Source: Marinibacterium profundimaris
GTDB lineage: Bacteria; Pseudomonadota; Alphaproteobacteria; Rhodobacterales; Rhodobacteraceae
NCBI RefSeq assembly: GCF_002210095.1
Contig: NZ_AQQR01000004.1
Location: 248,001-312,000, forward strand
Length of the DNA stretch: 64,000 bases
Direction of reading: 5' to 3'
Numbering within the stretch: the first letter of the stretch is position 1; every line of letters starts with the position of its first letter. Under the pieces are notes generated by a model. The model was not told where the DNA came from, made no database searches, and saw only the letters and a list, made by a program, of their open reading frames with translations. Below are positions 52,451-61,025 of the stretch, piece by piece. The position numbers were made by a program, and so were the translations under genes.

Positions 52451-53785
52451 ATGACCCTGCCGACGCGCCTGCTCTGGAGCATTGCGATCGCCGCCGGAAT
52501 TGTCGGGGTCGTGGTCTGGAGCATCCTGTTCCTGCGCCCGCCCGGCGAGCTGGTTCTCGCGGCGGGGCCCGAGGACGGCGCCTATCACCGGGTGGCGGCC
52601 AGGTACCGTTCGGTGCTGGCACGCGACAATATCACGGTGCGGATCCTGCAGACCGAAGGATCCGCCGAGAACGCCATGCTGCTGGCGCAGGGCGAGGCCG
52701 ACGCCGCGCTTCTGCAGGGCGGGGTCGGTGTGCCCTCGGCGGATGTCGAATCCATCGGCAACGTCTTCAGCGAACCGCTGCTGCTGCTCTACGAAACCTC
52801 GAACCCGATCAGCCCGAACCCCGCCGACTGGCGCGACCTGCGGATCAATGCCGGCGTCGAGGGGTCGGGCACCCGCGTCGCCTTTGCCCAGTTCGAACGC
52901 GCCGTGGGCCTGTCACCGGACGCCAATATCCATACCGAGCTCGGCTATTCCGACGCCGTCGCCGCCCTGTCGGCCAACGAGATCGACATCGCCGTCTTCG
53001 TCGCCCCGATCGACGCCCCCTACCTGCGCAACGCCTATGCTGCCGGCAATCTCGGCGTGCTGCAGCCGCAATTCGTCGAGGCCCTGTCGCGCCGGATGCC
53101 AAGCGCCTCGCTGGTCGATATCCCGCCCGCCGCGGTCAGCTTCAACCCGCCCTTCCCGTCCGGACGCCGCGAGCTGCTCGCGCTCGAAGCGCGGCTGGCG
53201 ATCCGCGACGACCTTCACCCGGCCCTGGTCAACCGGCTGGCGATGGCCGCTCTCGAAATCCACGGCGGACGCAGCATCCTGCAGGACGAGGGCGAATTCC
53301 CCTCGGTCACCAATTCCGACATTCCCATCAACAACGCCGCGCGCAGCCTGATCCTGAACGGACCCCCGGTGGTGCAGGAGTGGGTGCCCTACTGGATGGC
53401 GGCACAGCTGAACCGTGTCCTGATCCTGCTGCTGCCGCTGCTGTTCATCGTGCTGCCGCTGCTGCGCGCCCTGCCCAGCCTCTACGCCTATGCCCAGAAC
53501 TACCGCGTCTGGCAGAACTACCCCACCATGCGCGAGATCGAGGACCGGCTCGAATCAGGCAGCGACCTGGAAACGCTCGATGCCATGGCCCGCCGCCTGC
53601 GCGCCCTCGATGCCCGGCTGGCCCACCTGAAGCTGCCCGCGGCCTATCGCCAGACCGCCTTTCAGGCCCGCGTTCACATCGAACTGCTGCAAAGACGCAT
53701 CATAACGGAACGCCAGCGGCTGAATGCCGCGACCAGCGCACCACCCCAGATTGCGGATACGCGCGAGGAGGCAACTACATCTTGA
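52451..53785 (+). CDS. TAXI-family TRAP solute receptor with C-terminal membrane anchor
   Basis: A 444-residue protein with an N-terminal hydrophobic segment (about 8-28), then a TAXI domain: LAAGPEDGAYHRVAARY, ILQTEGSAENAMLLAQGEADAAL and INAGVEGSGTR. Near 343-362 a very hydrophobic stretch (VLILLLPLLFIVLPLL) forms a second membrane helix, followed by a cytoplasmic coiled tail of about 80 residues. Standard TAXI receptors end after the binding domain. No TRAP permease is adjacent, so this anchored form may sense and not transport (inference). Confidence 0.8.
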   Translation: MTLPTRLLWSIAIAAGIVGVVVWSILFLRPPGELVLAAGPEDGAYHRVAARYRSVLARDNITVRILQTEGSAENAMLLAQGEADAALLQGGVGVPSADVESIGNVFSEPLLLLYETSNPISPNPADWRDLRINAGVEGSGTRVAFAQFERAVGLSPDANIHTELGYSDAVAALSANEIDIAVFVAPIDAPYLRNAYAAGNLGVLQPQFVEALSRRMPSASLVDIPPAAVSFNPPFPSGRRELLALEARLAIRDDLHPALVNRLAMAALEIHGGRSILQDEGEFPSVTNSDIPINNAARSLILNGPPVVQEWVPYWMAAQLNRVLILLLPLLFIVLPLLRALPSLYAYAQNYRVWQNYPTMREIEDRLESGSDLETLDAMARRLRALDARLAHLKLPAAYRQTAFQARVHIELLQRRIITERQRLNAATSAPPQIADTREEATTS

Positions 53786-53798
53786 TTCATCATGAATC
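53784..53798. promoter_or_regulatory. Perfect palindrome with two GANTC methylation sites
   Basis: GATTCAT-C-ATGAATC overlaps the stop of the TAXI gene and lies 125 bp before the carboxypeptidase gene. It contains two GANTC sites, the target of the CcrM methylase of alphaproteobacteria, 10 bp apart. The following 120 bp are AT-richer than average and should hold the promoter of the next gene. Confidence 0.4.
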
Positions 53799-53922
53799 TG
53801 CCTCAACCTTTCCTCGCAAGTCTCAGGTTTATTTCAAATTTCCTCTGTGTTACCTTTATGCCAAGAATTCCAAAACAGGCACCTGAACAACAGGCGCCAA
53901 GAGGCAGACAGAGGCAAAAATC

Positions 53923-55290
53923 GTGCAGGTTCGGCTATTCTCGCCGGCCCGTCTGGGGTTCGCATTTCTGATCGCGGCGATGATGTTCGCTGCGCTTCCC
54001 GCACTTGCGGCTCCCTACGCGGCCATGGTTATCGACGCACGCACCGGGAAGGTGCTGCATTCCCGAAACGCGGACGCCAGGCTTCACCCGGCCTCGCTCA
54101 CCAAGATGATGACGCTCTACATCGCCTTCCAGGCGGTCGAGAACGGCGAGATCGGGCTGGACGACCAGGTCCGGATCTCCAGCCACGCGGCCAGCGAGCC
54201 GCCGTCGAAACTGGGCCTTCGGTCGGGACAGACCATCGCCTTCCGCTACCTGATCCGCGCGGCGGCGGTGAAATCCGCCAACGATGCGGCCACCGCCATC
54301 GGCGAGGCGATCTCGGGCAGCGAGGCGGCCTTTGCCCGGCGCATGACCGCCACGGCCAAGCAGCTGGGCATGACGCGGACCACGTTCAAGAACGCCCACG
54401 GCCTGACCGCCGAGGGGCACCTGTCCACCGCGCGCGACATGACCACGCTGGGCCGGCACCTGTTCTACGACTACCCGCAGTACTACAACCTGTTCTCGCG
54501 CCGCACGACGGACGCGGGCCTGCGCGAAGTGCCCAACACCAACCGCCGCCTGCTGGCCGCCTACAAGGGCGCCGACGGGATCAAGACGGGGTACACCCGC
54601 GCCGCCGGCTTCAACCTGGTGGCCTCGGCCGAGCGCGGCCGCGAACGGATCATCGCCACGGTCTTCGGCGGCAGCTCCACCGCGGCGCGCAACGCCCGGG
54701 TGGCGGAACTGCTCGACATGGGCTTCAGCCGCGCCCCGTCCAACGCGCGCGTCCGCAAGCCGCAGAAACCGGTCTATATCGGCAATGCGGCAGCAATCGG
54801 CGACGGCGGCAAGACGGTCCGCGTCAGCGGCCAGGTCGCGCGCAGCCTGCGGCCCTCGGCACGCCCGCTGCCGGTGGTGGCCGAGGTGGCCAATTCCGCG
54901 CTGCAGGAGCAGATCGCCTCGCTGGTCAGCGAAGCCCAGGGCAGCGATGACGGCGACGACCCGCAGCAGGCCGCCAAGACGCCGATCGCCCCCGCCGTCC
55001 GGCCCGAGCCGGAGCCCGAACAGGAGGTCGTGACCCGACTGTCCACCAAGGGCGAGGCGCTCTGGGGCATCAACGTCGGCCGCTACACCAGCCGCTACCA
55101 GGCGGAGAAGGTGCTGCTGCGCACGGCCCTGTCGGAAATGGCAACGCTGGACGGCGTCGACCGCGCGGTTCTGAAGAACGCGCGCGGCTACGATGCGACG
55201 TTCCAGGGCATGACCCGCGACATGGCCGACCTGGCCTGCCGCCGCCTGCAGGCGCGCAACGTTACCTGCTTCATGATGGGGCCCAGCTGA
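53923..55290 (+). CDS. D-alanyl-D-alanine carboxypeptidase with C-terminal SPOR-like domain
   Basis: A 455-residue precursor starting at GTG, with a signal peptide ending PALAA near residue 30. Penicillin-binding motifs: S58-L-T-K61, S118-A-N120 and K221-T-G. About 130 residues of linker, rich in Pro and Glu, lead to a C-terminal SPOR-like domain (ALWGINVGRYTSRYQAEKVL to RNVTCFMMGPS). It trims peptidoglycan pentapeptides in the periplasm, and a SPOR domain would direct it to denuded glycan at the division site. Confidence 0.88.
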   Translation: MQVRLFSPARLGFAFLIAAMMFAALPALAAPYAAMVIDARTGKVLHSRNADARLHPASLTKMMTLYIAFQAVENGEIGLDDQVRISSHAASEPPSKLGLRSGQTIAFRYLIRAAAVKSANDAATAIGEAISGSEAAFARRMTATAKQLGMTRTTFKNAHGLTAEGHLSTARDMTTLGRHLFYDYPQYYNLFSRRTTDAGLREVPNTNRRLLAAYKGADGIKTGYTRAAGFNLVASAERGRERIIATVFGGSSTAARNARVAELLDMGFSRAPSNARVRKPQKPVYIGNAAAIGDGGKTVRVSGQVARSLRPSARPLPVVAEVANSALQEQIASLVSEAQGSDDGDDPQQAAKTPIAPAVRPEPEPEQEVVTRLSTKGEALWGINVGRYTSRYQAEKVLLRTALSEMATLDGVDRAVLKNARGYDATFQGMTRDMADLACRRLQARNVTCFMMGPS

Positions 55291-55322
55291 GGCCCCGTCA
55301 CCGTCAGGCCGCCCCGGGGACC

Positions 55323-55547
55323 GGTGGGGTATAACCCCACCCTACCTGTCCCCGGCCGGCCTCGCCGAGCGGGATCCACCCGCTCCCCCCCGACAGACGC
55401 GGTCGCCCCATATCCGCCAGGTGGAGTTTTCCCCACCGCCCCATGCCCAGCGGCCCTCGCGGGCAGGACGCCACCGGATCCCGCGCGGATCCTCCCGTCC
55501 CGGCCCATTCATTCGACACGGCCCGTAGGGTGGGGTTTCACCCCACC
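55323..55547. repeat. Three GGTGGGGT/ACCCCACC hairpins
   Basis: Hairpins lie at 55323-55341 (GGTGGGGT, ATA, ACCCCACC), 55420-55437 (GGTGGAG/CCCCACC, one mismatch) and 55529-55547 (GGTGGGGT, TTC, ACCCCACC). Loop and arms are nearly the same in the first and third. They fill a 279-bp gap between convergent genes. Probably a small repeat family, perhaps doubling as terminators. Confidence 0.65.
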
Positions 55548-55569
55548 GCCCCGGCCCCGGCCACCCGCA

Positions 55570-56448
55570 TCACCCCGCCCGCGCCGCTTCCGCCCGGATC
55601 CACCGGACAAACGCCCTGAGCGCCGCACGATGCACCCCGGGCCGCGTCACCAGATAGTAACCCTTGTGGGTGTCCTCCTCGAACAACAGCCTCAGCCGCC
55701 CGGCCGCGACATCCTCTGTGACCGCGATCCGCGTGGTGATCGCCACCCCCTGTCCCTGCCGCGCCGCCTCCAGCACCAGATTGCCGGGCAAAGAGGTCAC
55801 GCCCCCCGCCAACACCCCGTCCCCGCCATAGCTCTTCAGCCAGGCCGACGCCTCGTTGGTCCCCAGCTCCTGCAGCCAGGGCATCCGGCGCAGCTCCTCC
55901 GGCCCCCCGATCTCCGCCTCCCCCACCAGGTCCGGCGCCGCCACGATGGCGATCGGGCTGTCCACGATCAGTTCCGCGTCCAGCCCCGGCCAGTTCCCGT
56001 CCCCGTGCCGCAGCGCCGCGTCCACGCCGCCCGGCTCCAACGGCCGCAGCGTGACCGACGGGTCGACCATCAGGTCGATCTCGGGATAGGCGTGCCGGAA
56101 CCGCGGCAGCCGCGGCACCAGCCAGACCGCGGCGAACATCGCGGTCGAGGTGATCTGCAGCGGCCGGTCGTCTTCCCGCTGCGTCAGGGCCGCCACCCCC
56201 CGCCCGATGGCTTCAAATCCCTCGCCCAGCGCCAGCGCCAGCTCCGCCCCCTCCGCCGTCAAGGCCAGTTGCCGCCCCGACCGGTCCAGCAGGGCCACCC
56301 CCATGTGTTCCTCCAGCTTTCGCAACTGCTGGCTGATCGCGGCATGGCTGACGTTCAGAGCCGCCCCCGCCTCCTCCACGGAACGCGTCTCTGCATAGGC
56401 GGCGAAGGCCCGCAGCGCCGCGAGCGGTGGCAGATCTCGCCAGTCCAC
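55570..56448 (-). CDS. LysR-family regulator, GcvA-like
   Basis: A 292-residue regulator with the GcvA-type start LPPLAALRAFAAYAE, HTH core LNVSHAAISQQLRKLEEHMG, and LLDRSGRQLALTAEG. The ligand domain runs from about residue 95. It is divergent from a 50-codon gene with a strong ribosome site, 99 bp between starts. TAACT is repeated 11 bp apart right upstream of its start. The small gene is the obvious candidate target (inference). Confidence 0.87.
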   Translation of the reverse strand: MDWRDLPPLAALRAFAAYAETRSVEEAGAALNVSHAAISQQLRKLEEHMGVALLDRSGRQLALTAEGAELALALGEGFEAIGRGVAALTQREDDRPLQITSTAMFAAVWLVPRLPRFRHAYPEIDLMVDPSVTLRPLEPGGVDAALRHGDGNWPGLDAELIVDSPIAIVAAPDLVGEAEIGGPEELRRMPWLQELGTNEASAWLKSYGGDGVLAGGVTSLPGNLVLEAARQGQGVAITTRIAVTEDVAAGRLRLLFEEDTHKGYYLVTRPGVHRAALRAFVRWIRAEAARAG

Positions 56449-56547
56449 ATGTAACTCCTGCTTAACTGCCCCGAAATTTCATGAGTAGCACAATGATCCC
56501 GCAGCGCCTATTTCACAACCTGCAACGCCAACCAAAGGAGCAAGACA

Positions 56548-56700
56548 ATGTTCGGAATTCTCGCCCGCAGCTTTCACACCGCCACCCGGATCGATCCGCC
56601 CCGCATGACCGAGCGCCCGGCAAAGGCCCCCAAGGACTGGAACGCGCCGCGTCACTGGACGAAGCCGTCGGTCGCCACCAAGGTCACGCGCCGCCCGTGA
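56548..56700 (+). CDS. Small basic protein, 50 residues, unknown function
   Basis: AAAGGAG (56534-56540) lies 7 nt before ATG. The product starts MFGILARSFHTATRIDPP, is rich in Lys, Arg, Pro and Trp (DWNAPRHW), and ends VTRRP. The strong start site, sensible codon use and divergent LysR gene support a real gene. No membrane segment or known family is seen. The charge (about +10) suggests nucleic-acid or membrane-surface contact. Confidence 0.6.
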   Translation: MFGILARSFHTATRIDPPRMTERPAKAPKDWNAPRHWTKPSVATKVTRRP

Positions 56701-56978
56701 GCAGCCTCCCGACGGACGAACCGACCCGAAAGATCGCCAGGGGCGCGGCCCTCACGTTCACGCGCCCCTGACATCCACTCCGGCCCGACACGGGCCCCGC
56801 GACACCGCCAACCGGTCGCACAGTCCCGACACATCCGCAGATCACGTCCCTCTCGCCAGCGGCCCGGAAGCGCCTCAGGCCAGGCGTCGCGACGGCCCAT
56901 GACGAGACGACGAGTATTTTTCCAAAGGTGAAGACACGGGTCCGCGCCCCGCTCCGAAACCCGGGCACCCAGCCCCTG

Positions 56979-57015
56979 CTTCTTCTTGGTCAAAATACCT
57001 CCCGCCGGAGGCTCC
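56979..57015 (-). terminator. Second tandem terminator downstream of yejF
   Basis: On the minus strand CCTCC-GGCG-GGAGG forms a short stem, then TATTTTGACCAAGAAGAAG. It shares 23 bp with the copy at 57109-57146, including the whole hairpin and TATT. Confidence 0.6.
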
Positions 57016-57108
57016 CGCGGGGGCCATCGCCCGGCCGCCTGACCGGACGCACCACGCCGCAACCAGGCATGGCCAAGCACCGGCCAGCCCCCGGCGCGCC
57101 ACGTCCAT

Positions 57109-57146
57109 CCTTCATCTTTGCCCAAATACCTCCCGCCGGAGGCTCC
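57109..57146 (-). terminator. First tandem terminator downstream of yejF
   Basis: The same CCTCC-GGCG-GGAGG hairpin followed by TATTTGGGCAAAGATGAAG, 53 bp past the yejF stop. The tail matches the hemE 3' element (44064-44083) in 19 of 20 bases. Confidence 0.6.
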
Positions 57147-57198
57147 CCACCTCTCCGCCCGCGCGCCATTCGATCAGACGCGCAGCGGCGCCACAGGC

Positions 57199-58779
57199 TC
57201 AGAGGGCGGCGGCCAGCAACTCCCGCGTGTAGGGATGGCTCGGCCGTTCGAAAAGCTCTTCGGCCTCCCCGGCCTCCACGATATCGCCCTGCTTCATCAC
57301 CAGGATCCGGTGACTCATCGCGCGCACCACCTTCAGGTCGTGGCTGATGAACAGATAGGCCAGCCCGTATTTCCGCTGCAGCCCGCGCAGCAGCTCCACG
57401 ATCTGCACCTGCACGGTCATGTCCAGCGCCGAGGTCGGCTCGTCCAGCACCAGCAGCTTCGGGCGCAGGACCATGGCCCGCGCGATGGCGATGCGCTGAC
57501 GTTGCCCGCCCGAGAATTCATGCGGGTAGCGGTCCATCGCCGCGGGGTTCAGCCCGGTCTCCACCATCGCCTCGGCCACCAATTCGCGTTGCGACCGATG
57601 CTTGTCGACCTTGTGGATCGTCAGCCCTTCGGAAATGATCTCGGCGCAGGTCATCCGGGGCGAGAGCGAGCCGAACGGGTCCTGGAACACGATCTGCATG
57701 TCCTTGCGGATCCGCCGCAGCTCGCCCGTCGACAGCGTCCGCAGGTCCTGATCGCCCAGCCACAGCGGCCCTTCCGACGGGATCAGCCGCATCAGCGCCA
57801 GCGCCAGCGTCGTCTTGCCCGAGCCGCTTTCGCCCACGATGCCCAGCGTCTCGCCCGCGCGGACCGAAATCGTGGCGTCGTTCACCGCCTTCACGTGGCC
57901 CACCGTGCGCCGCAGAAAGCCGCGCTGGATCGGGAACCAGACCTTCAGGTGCTCCGTGCGCGCCACCTCGTCGGCATCCGGCGCAACCGGTTCGGGGGAG
58001 CCGGTGGGTTCGGCCGCCAGCAGTTTCTGCGTATAGGGATGCTGCGGGTTGGAGAAGATTTCCTCCGCCGGCCCCGCCTCGACGATCTCGCCGTCCTTCA
58101 TGACGCAGACCTTGTCGGCAAAGCGCCGCACGATGCCAAGGTCATGGGTGATGAACAGCAGGCCCATCCCCTCCTCGTCCTTCAGCCGCGCCAGCAGTTC
58201 AAGGATCTGGGCCTGGATCGTCACGTCCAGCGCCGTGGTCGGCTCGTCCGCGATCAGGATGTCGGGTTCGTTCGCAAGCGCCATGGCGATCATCACGCGC
58301 TGCCGCTGCCCGCCCGACAGCTGGTGCGGATAGGCGTCCAGCCGGGTTTCGGGATCGCGGATGCCGACCTTGGTCATCAGGTCGATGATCCGCGCATCCG
58401 CCGCCTTGCCGGTGATGTTCTGGTGCAGCGCCATCACCTCGCCCAGCTGCTTCCTGATCGTATGCAGCGGGTTCAGCGATGTCATCGGCTCCTGGAAGAT
58501 GAAGCTGATGTCGTTGCCGCGCACCCTGTGCAGCGTTTCCGCCCCCGCGCCGATCATCTCGGTTCCATTGTAGCGCGCCGATCCGCCGACCACCGCGTTT
58601 TCGCCCAGAAGCGACACGGTCGACAGCGCCGAGACCGACTTGCCCGAGCCGCTTTCCCCGACCAGCGCCACGGTCTCGCCCCGGTCGACGGAAAAGGACA
58701 CGCCCTTGACCGCCTGCATCAGCTGGCCGTCCTGGCGGAAGGCGACGGTGAGGTCCTTCACCTCAAGCAATGCGCTCAT
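57199..58779 (-). CDS. yejF: Peptide ABC transporter ATPase with two nucleotide-binding domains (YejF type)
   Basis: A 526-residue protein with two full ABC ATPase domains in tandem. The first has [17 protein letters not shown] and LIADEPT; the second [17 protein letters not shown] and LVLDEPT. The fused layout is typical of YejF/GsiA. It powers uptake of peptides through YejB and YejE. It overlaps yejE by 4 bp. Tandem terminators follow. Confidence 0.92.
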   Translation of the reverse strand: MSALLEVKDLTVAFRQDGQLMQAVKGVSFSVDRGETVALVGESGSGKSVSALSTVSLLGENAVVGGSARYNGTEMIGAGAETLHRVRGNDISFIFQEPMTSLNPLHTIRKQLGEVMALHQNITGKAADARIIDLMTKVGIRDPETRLDAYPHQLSGGQRQRVMIAMALANEPDILIADEPTTALDVTIQAQILELLARLKDEEGMGLLFITHDLGIVRRFADKVCVMKDGEIVEAGPAEEIFSNPQHPYTQKLLAAEPTGSPEPVAPDADEVARTEHLKVWFPIQRGFLRRTVGHVKAVNDATISVRAGETLGIVGESGSGKTTLALALMRLIPSEGPLWLGDQDLRTLSTGELRRIRKDMQIVFQDPFGSLSPRMTCAEIISEGLTIHKVDKHRSQRELVAEAMVETGLNPAAMDRYPHEFSGGQRQRIAIARAMVLRPKLLVLDEPTSALDMTVQVQIVELLRGLQRKYGLAYLFISHDLKVVRAMSHRILVMKQGDIVEAGEAEELFERPSHPYTRELLAAAL

Positions 58780-59924
58780 GAGAAGGTCTTTCGCGGGTCG
58801 AAGGCATCGCGCACGCCTTCAAAAATGAAGACAAGCAGCGACAGCATGATTGCAAAGGTGAAAAACGCGGTGAAGGCCAGCCAGGGCGCCTGCAGGTTGT
58901 TCTTGGCCTGCAGCGTCAATTCGCCCAGCGACGGCGCCGAGGACGGCAGCCCGAAGCCCAGGAAATCGAGAGAGGCCAGAGAGCCGATCGTGCCGGTGAT
59001 GATGAAGGGCAGCATCGTGACCGTGGCCACCATGGCGTTGGGCAGCATGTGGCGAAGCATGATGGTCCGGTTGCTGACCCCCAGCGCCCGCGCCGCGCGC
59101 ACATATTCGAAGTTCCGCGCGCGCAGGAATTCGGCGCGCACCACGCCCACCAGGGCCGTCCAGGAAAACGCGACCAGCAGGATGACCAGCAGCCAGAAAC
59201 TTCGCCCCAGGATCGCGAACATGATGATGATGATGTAAAGCGAGGGCGTCGCCGACCAGATCTCGATGATGCGCTGGAAGATCAGGTCCAGCCAGCCGCC
59301 AAAGAAGCCCTGCACCGCCCCCGCCGCGATCCCGATGATCGAGGCGAAGCCGGTCACGATGATGGTGAACAGGATCGACAGCCGGAAGCCGTAGATCACC
59401 CGCGCGAAGACATCGCGCTTGGTGTCGTCGGTGCCCAGCAGGTTGTTGCCCCCGGGCGGCAGCGGCGCCGCGCCCGGGCGTTCGACGGAGGTGTCATAGG
59501 AATAGGGGATCGGTGGCCACAGGGTCCAGCCGCGCTCGATCTCCTCGCCATCCACGACACCGGTCTTCGCCTGTTCCATGATCCCCTCGGGATCGTCGAA
59601 ACAGGCATCCATCCCGCCCGACACGATCAGGCATTCGACCTCCGGATCGCGATAGATCGCCTCGGTCTGGAAATCGCCGCCAAAGGCGGTCTCGGGGTAG
59701 AAGTTGAAGATCGGCGTGTAATACTCGCCCCGGTAGCTCACCAGGATCGGCCGGTCATTGGCGATGAACTCGGCGAACAGCGACAGGCCGAAAAGGATCG
59801 AGAACAGGATCAGCGAGAAATAGGCCCGCCGGTTGCGTTTGAAATTCCGCCAGCGCCGCTGGTTCAGCGGCGACAGGAACGGCCGCTTGCGGCGCGCCGG
59901 GGTGTCCAGTGTCGTCTCGGCCAT
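58776..59924 (-). CDS. yejE: Peptide ABC transporter permease (YejE type)
   Basis: A 382-residue permease. It is longer than common DppC proteins because of a periplasmic insert of about 110 residues after the first helix (residues about 55-150, with two cysteines in ECLIVSGGMDACFDD), a YejE hallmark. The permease core has the EAA loop (ARALGVSNRTIMLRHMLPNAM). Followed immediately by yejF. Confidence 0.92.
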   Translation of the reverse strand: MAETTLDTPARRKRPFLSPLNQRRWRNFKRNRRAYFSLILFSILFGLSLFAEFIANDRPILVSYRGEYYTPIFNFYPETAFGGDFQTEAIYRDPEVECLIVSGGMDACFDDPEGIMEQAKTGVVDGEEIERGWTLWPPIPYSYDTSVERPGAAPLPPGGNNLLGTDDTKRDVFARVIYGFRLSILFTIIVTGFASIIGIAAGAVQGFFGGWLDLIFQRIIEIWSATPSLYIIIIMFAILGRSFWLLVILLVAFSWTALVGVVRAEFLRARNFEYVRAARALGVSNRTIMLRHMLPNAMVATVTMLPFIITGTIGSLASLDFLGFGLPSSAPSLGELTLQAKNNLQAPWLAFTAFFTFAIMLSLLVFIFEGVRDAFDPRKTFS

Positions 59925-59927
59925 GCC

Positions 59928-61016
59928 CTACCCCTGCCGGCTTTCAAAATCGATCCGCGGATCGACCAGCACATACATCAGGTCCGAAATGATGCCCACC
60001 ACAAGGCCCATCAGGCCGAAGATGAACAGCGTTCCGAAGATCACCGGGTAATCGCGCGCCACCGCCGCCTCGAACCCGAGCCGGCCGAGACCGTCGAGCG
60101 AGAAGATCGTCTCGATGATCACCGAGGACCCGAAGAAGATGCCGATGAAGGCCGCCGGGAAGCCGGCGATCACGATCAGCATCGCGTTGCGGAAGACATG
60201 GCCGTACAGCACCTGCCGTTCGGAAAGGCCCTTGGCGCGGGCGGTGATGACGTATTGTTTCTTGATCTCGTCGAGGAAGCTGTTCTTCGTCAGCAGCGTC
60301 AGCGTGGCAAACGCCGAGATGGTCGAGGCCAGGACCGGCAGCGTGATGTGCCAGAAGTAATCGCCGATCTTGCCCAAAAGGCTCAGCTGCTCCCAGTTGT
60401 CCGAGGTCAGCCCCCTGAGCGGGAAGATCTGCCAATATGACCCCCCCGCGAAGAGCACCAGCAGCAGCACGGCAAACAGGAATCCCGGGATCGCGTAGGC
60501 CACGATGATGATACCGCTGGTCCAGGTGTCGAACTTCGATCCGTCCTTCACCGCCTTGCCGATGCCCAGCGGGATCGACACCAGATAGGCGATCAGCGTC
60601 GACCACAGCCCAAGCGAGATCGACACCGGCAGCTTTTCCACCACCAGCTCGGTCACGCCGATCGACCTGAAATAGCTCTCTCCGAAATCGAAGCGGATGT
60701 AATTGCCCAGCATGATCAGGAACCGCTGCACGGGCGGCTTGTCGAACCCGTATTCCTTCTCCAGCTCCTTGATGAATTCCTCGGGCAGACCCCGCGCACC
60801 GACATAGCGATCCTCGAAGGCGTTCTCTCCCGCCATCTCGGTGTCGCCCTGCCCGCCGGCAAAGCTGCCGAAGACGTCTCCCTGCCCCTGCGCGCGGGCG
60901 ATGGCCTGTTCGACCGGCCCGCCGGGGACGAATTGGACCAGCGTGAAGTTGATGATCATGATGCCCAGCAGCGTGGGGATGATCAGCAAAAGCCGCCGGA
61001 GAATATAGGCGCCCAT
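59928..61016 (-). CDS. yejB: Peptide ABC transporter permease (YejB type)
   Basis: A 362-residue permease. It starts [20 protein letters not shown], has the DppB-family [10 protein letters not shown], and an enlarged periplasmic segment (residues about 35-95) typical of YejB. The EAA-type loop is [21 protein letters not shown]. Three bases separate it from yejE and 9 bp from yejA. Confidence 0.92.
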   Translation of the reverse strand: MGAYILRRLLLIIPTLLGIMIINFTLVQFVPGGPVEQAIARAQGQGDVFGSFAGGQGDTEMAGENAFEDRYVGARGLPEEFIKELEKEYGFDKPPVQRFLIMLGNYIRFDFGESYFRSIGVTELVVEKLPVSISLGLWSTLIAYLVSIPLGIGKAVKDGSKFDTWTSGIIIVAYAIPGFLFAVLLLVLFAGGSYWQIFPLRGLTSDNWEQLSLLGKIGDYFWHITLPVLASTISAFATLTLLTKNSFLDEIKKQYVITARAKGLSERQVLYGHVFRNAMLIVIAGFPAAFIGIFFGSSVIIETIFSLDGLGRLGFEAAVARDYPVIFGTLFIFGLMGLVVGIISDLMYVLVDPRIDFESRQG

Positions 61017-61025
61017 GGCTGTGGA

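Larger units (their letters stand above)
56701..57198. other. 498-bp region with three copies of a terminator-like element
   Basis: No gene is seen. Two minus-strand elements lie downstream of yejF (57109-57146 and 56979-57015). A plus-strand copy of the tail (GAGTATTTTTCCAAAGGTGA) lies at 56912-56931 and may end the small gene at 56548. The remainder is low-complexity GC-rich DNA. Confidence 0.55.
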
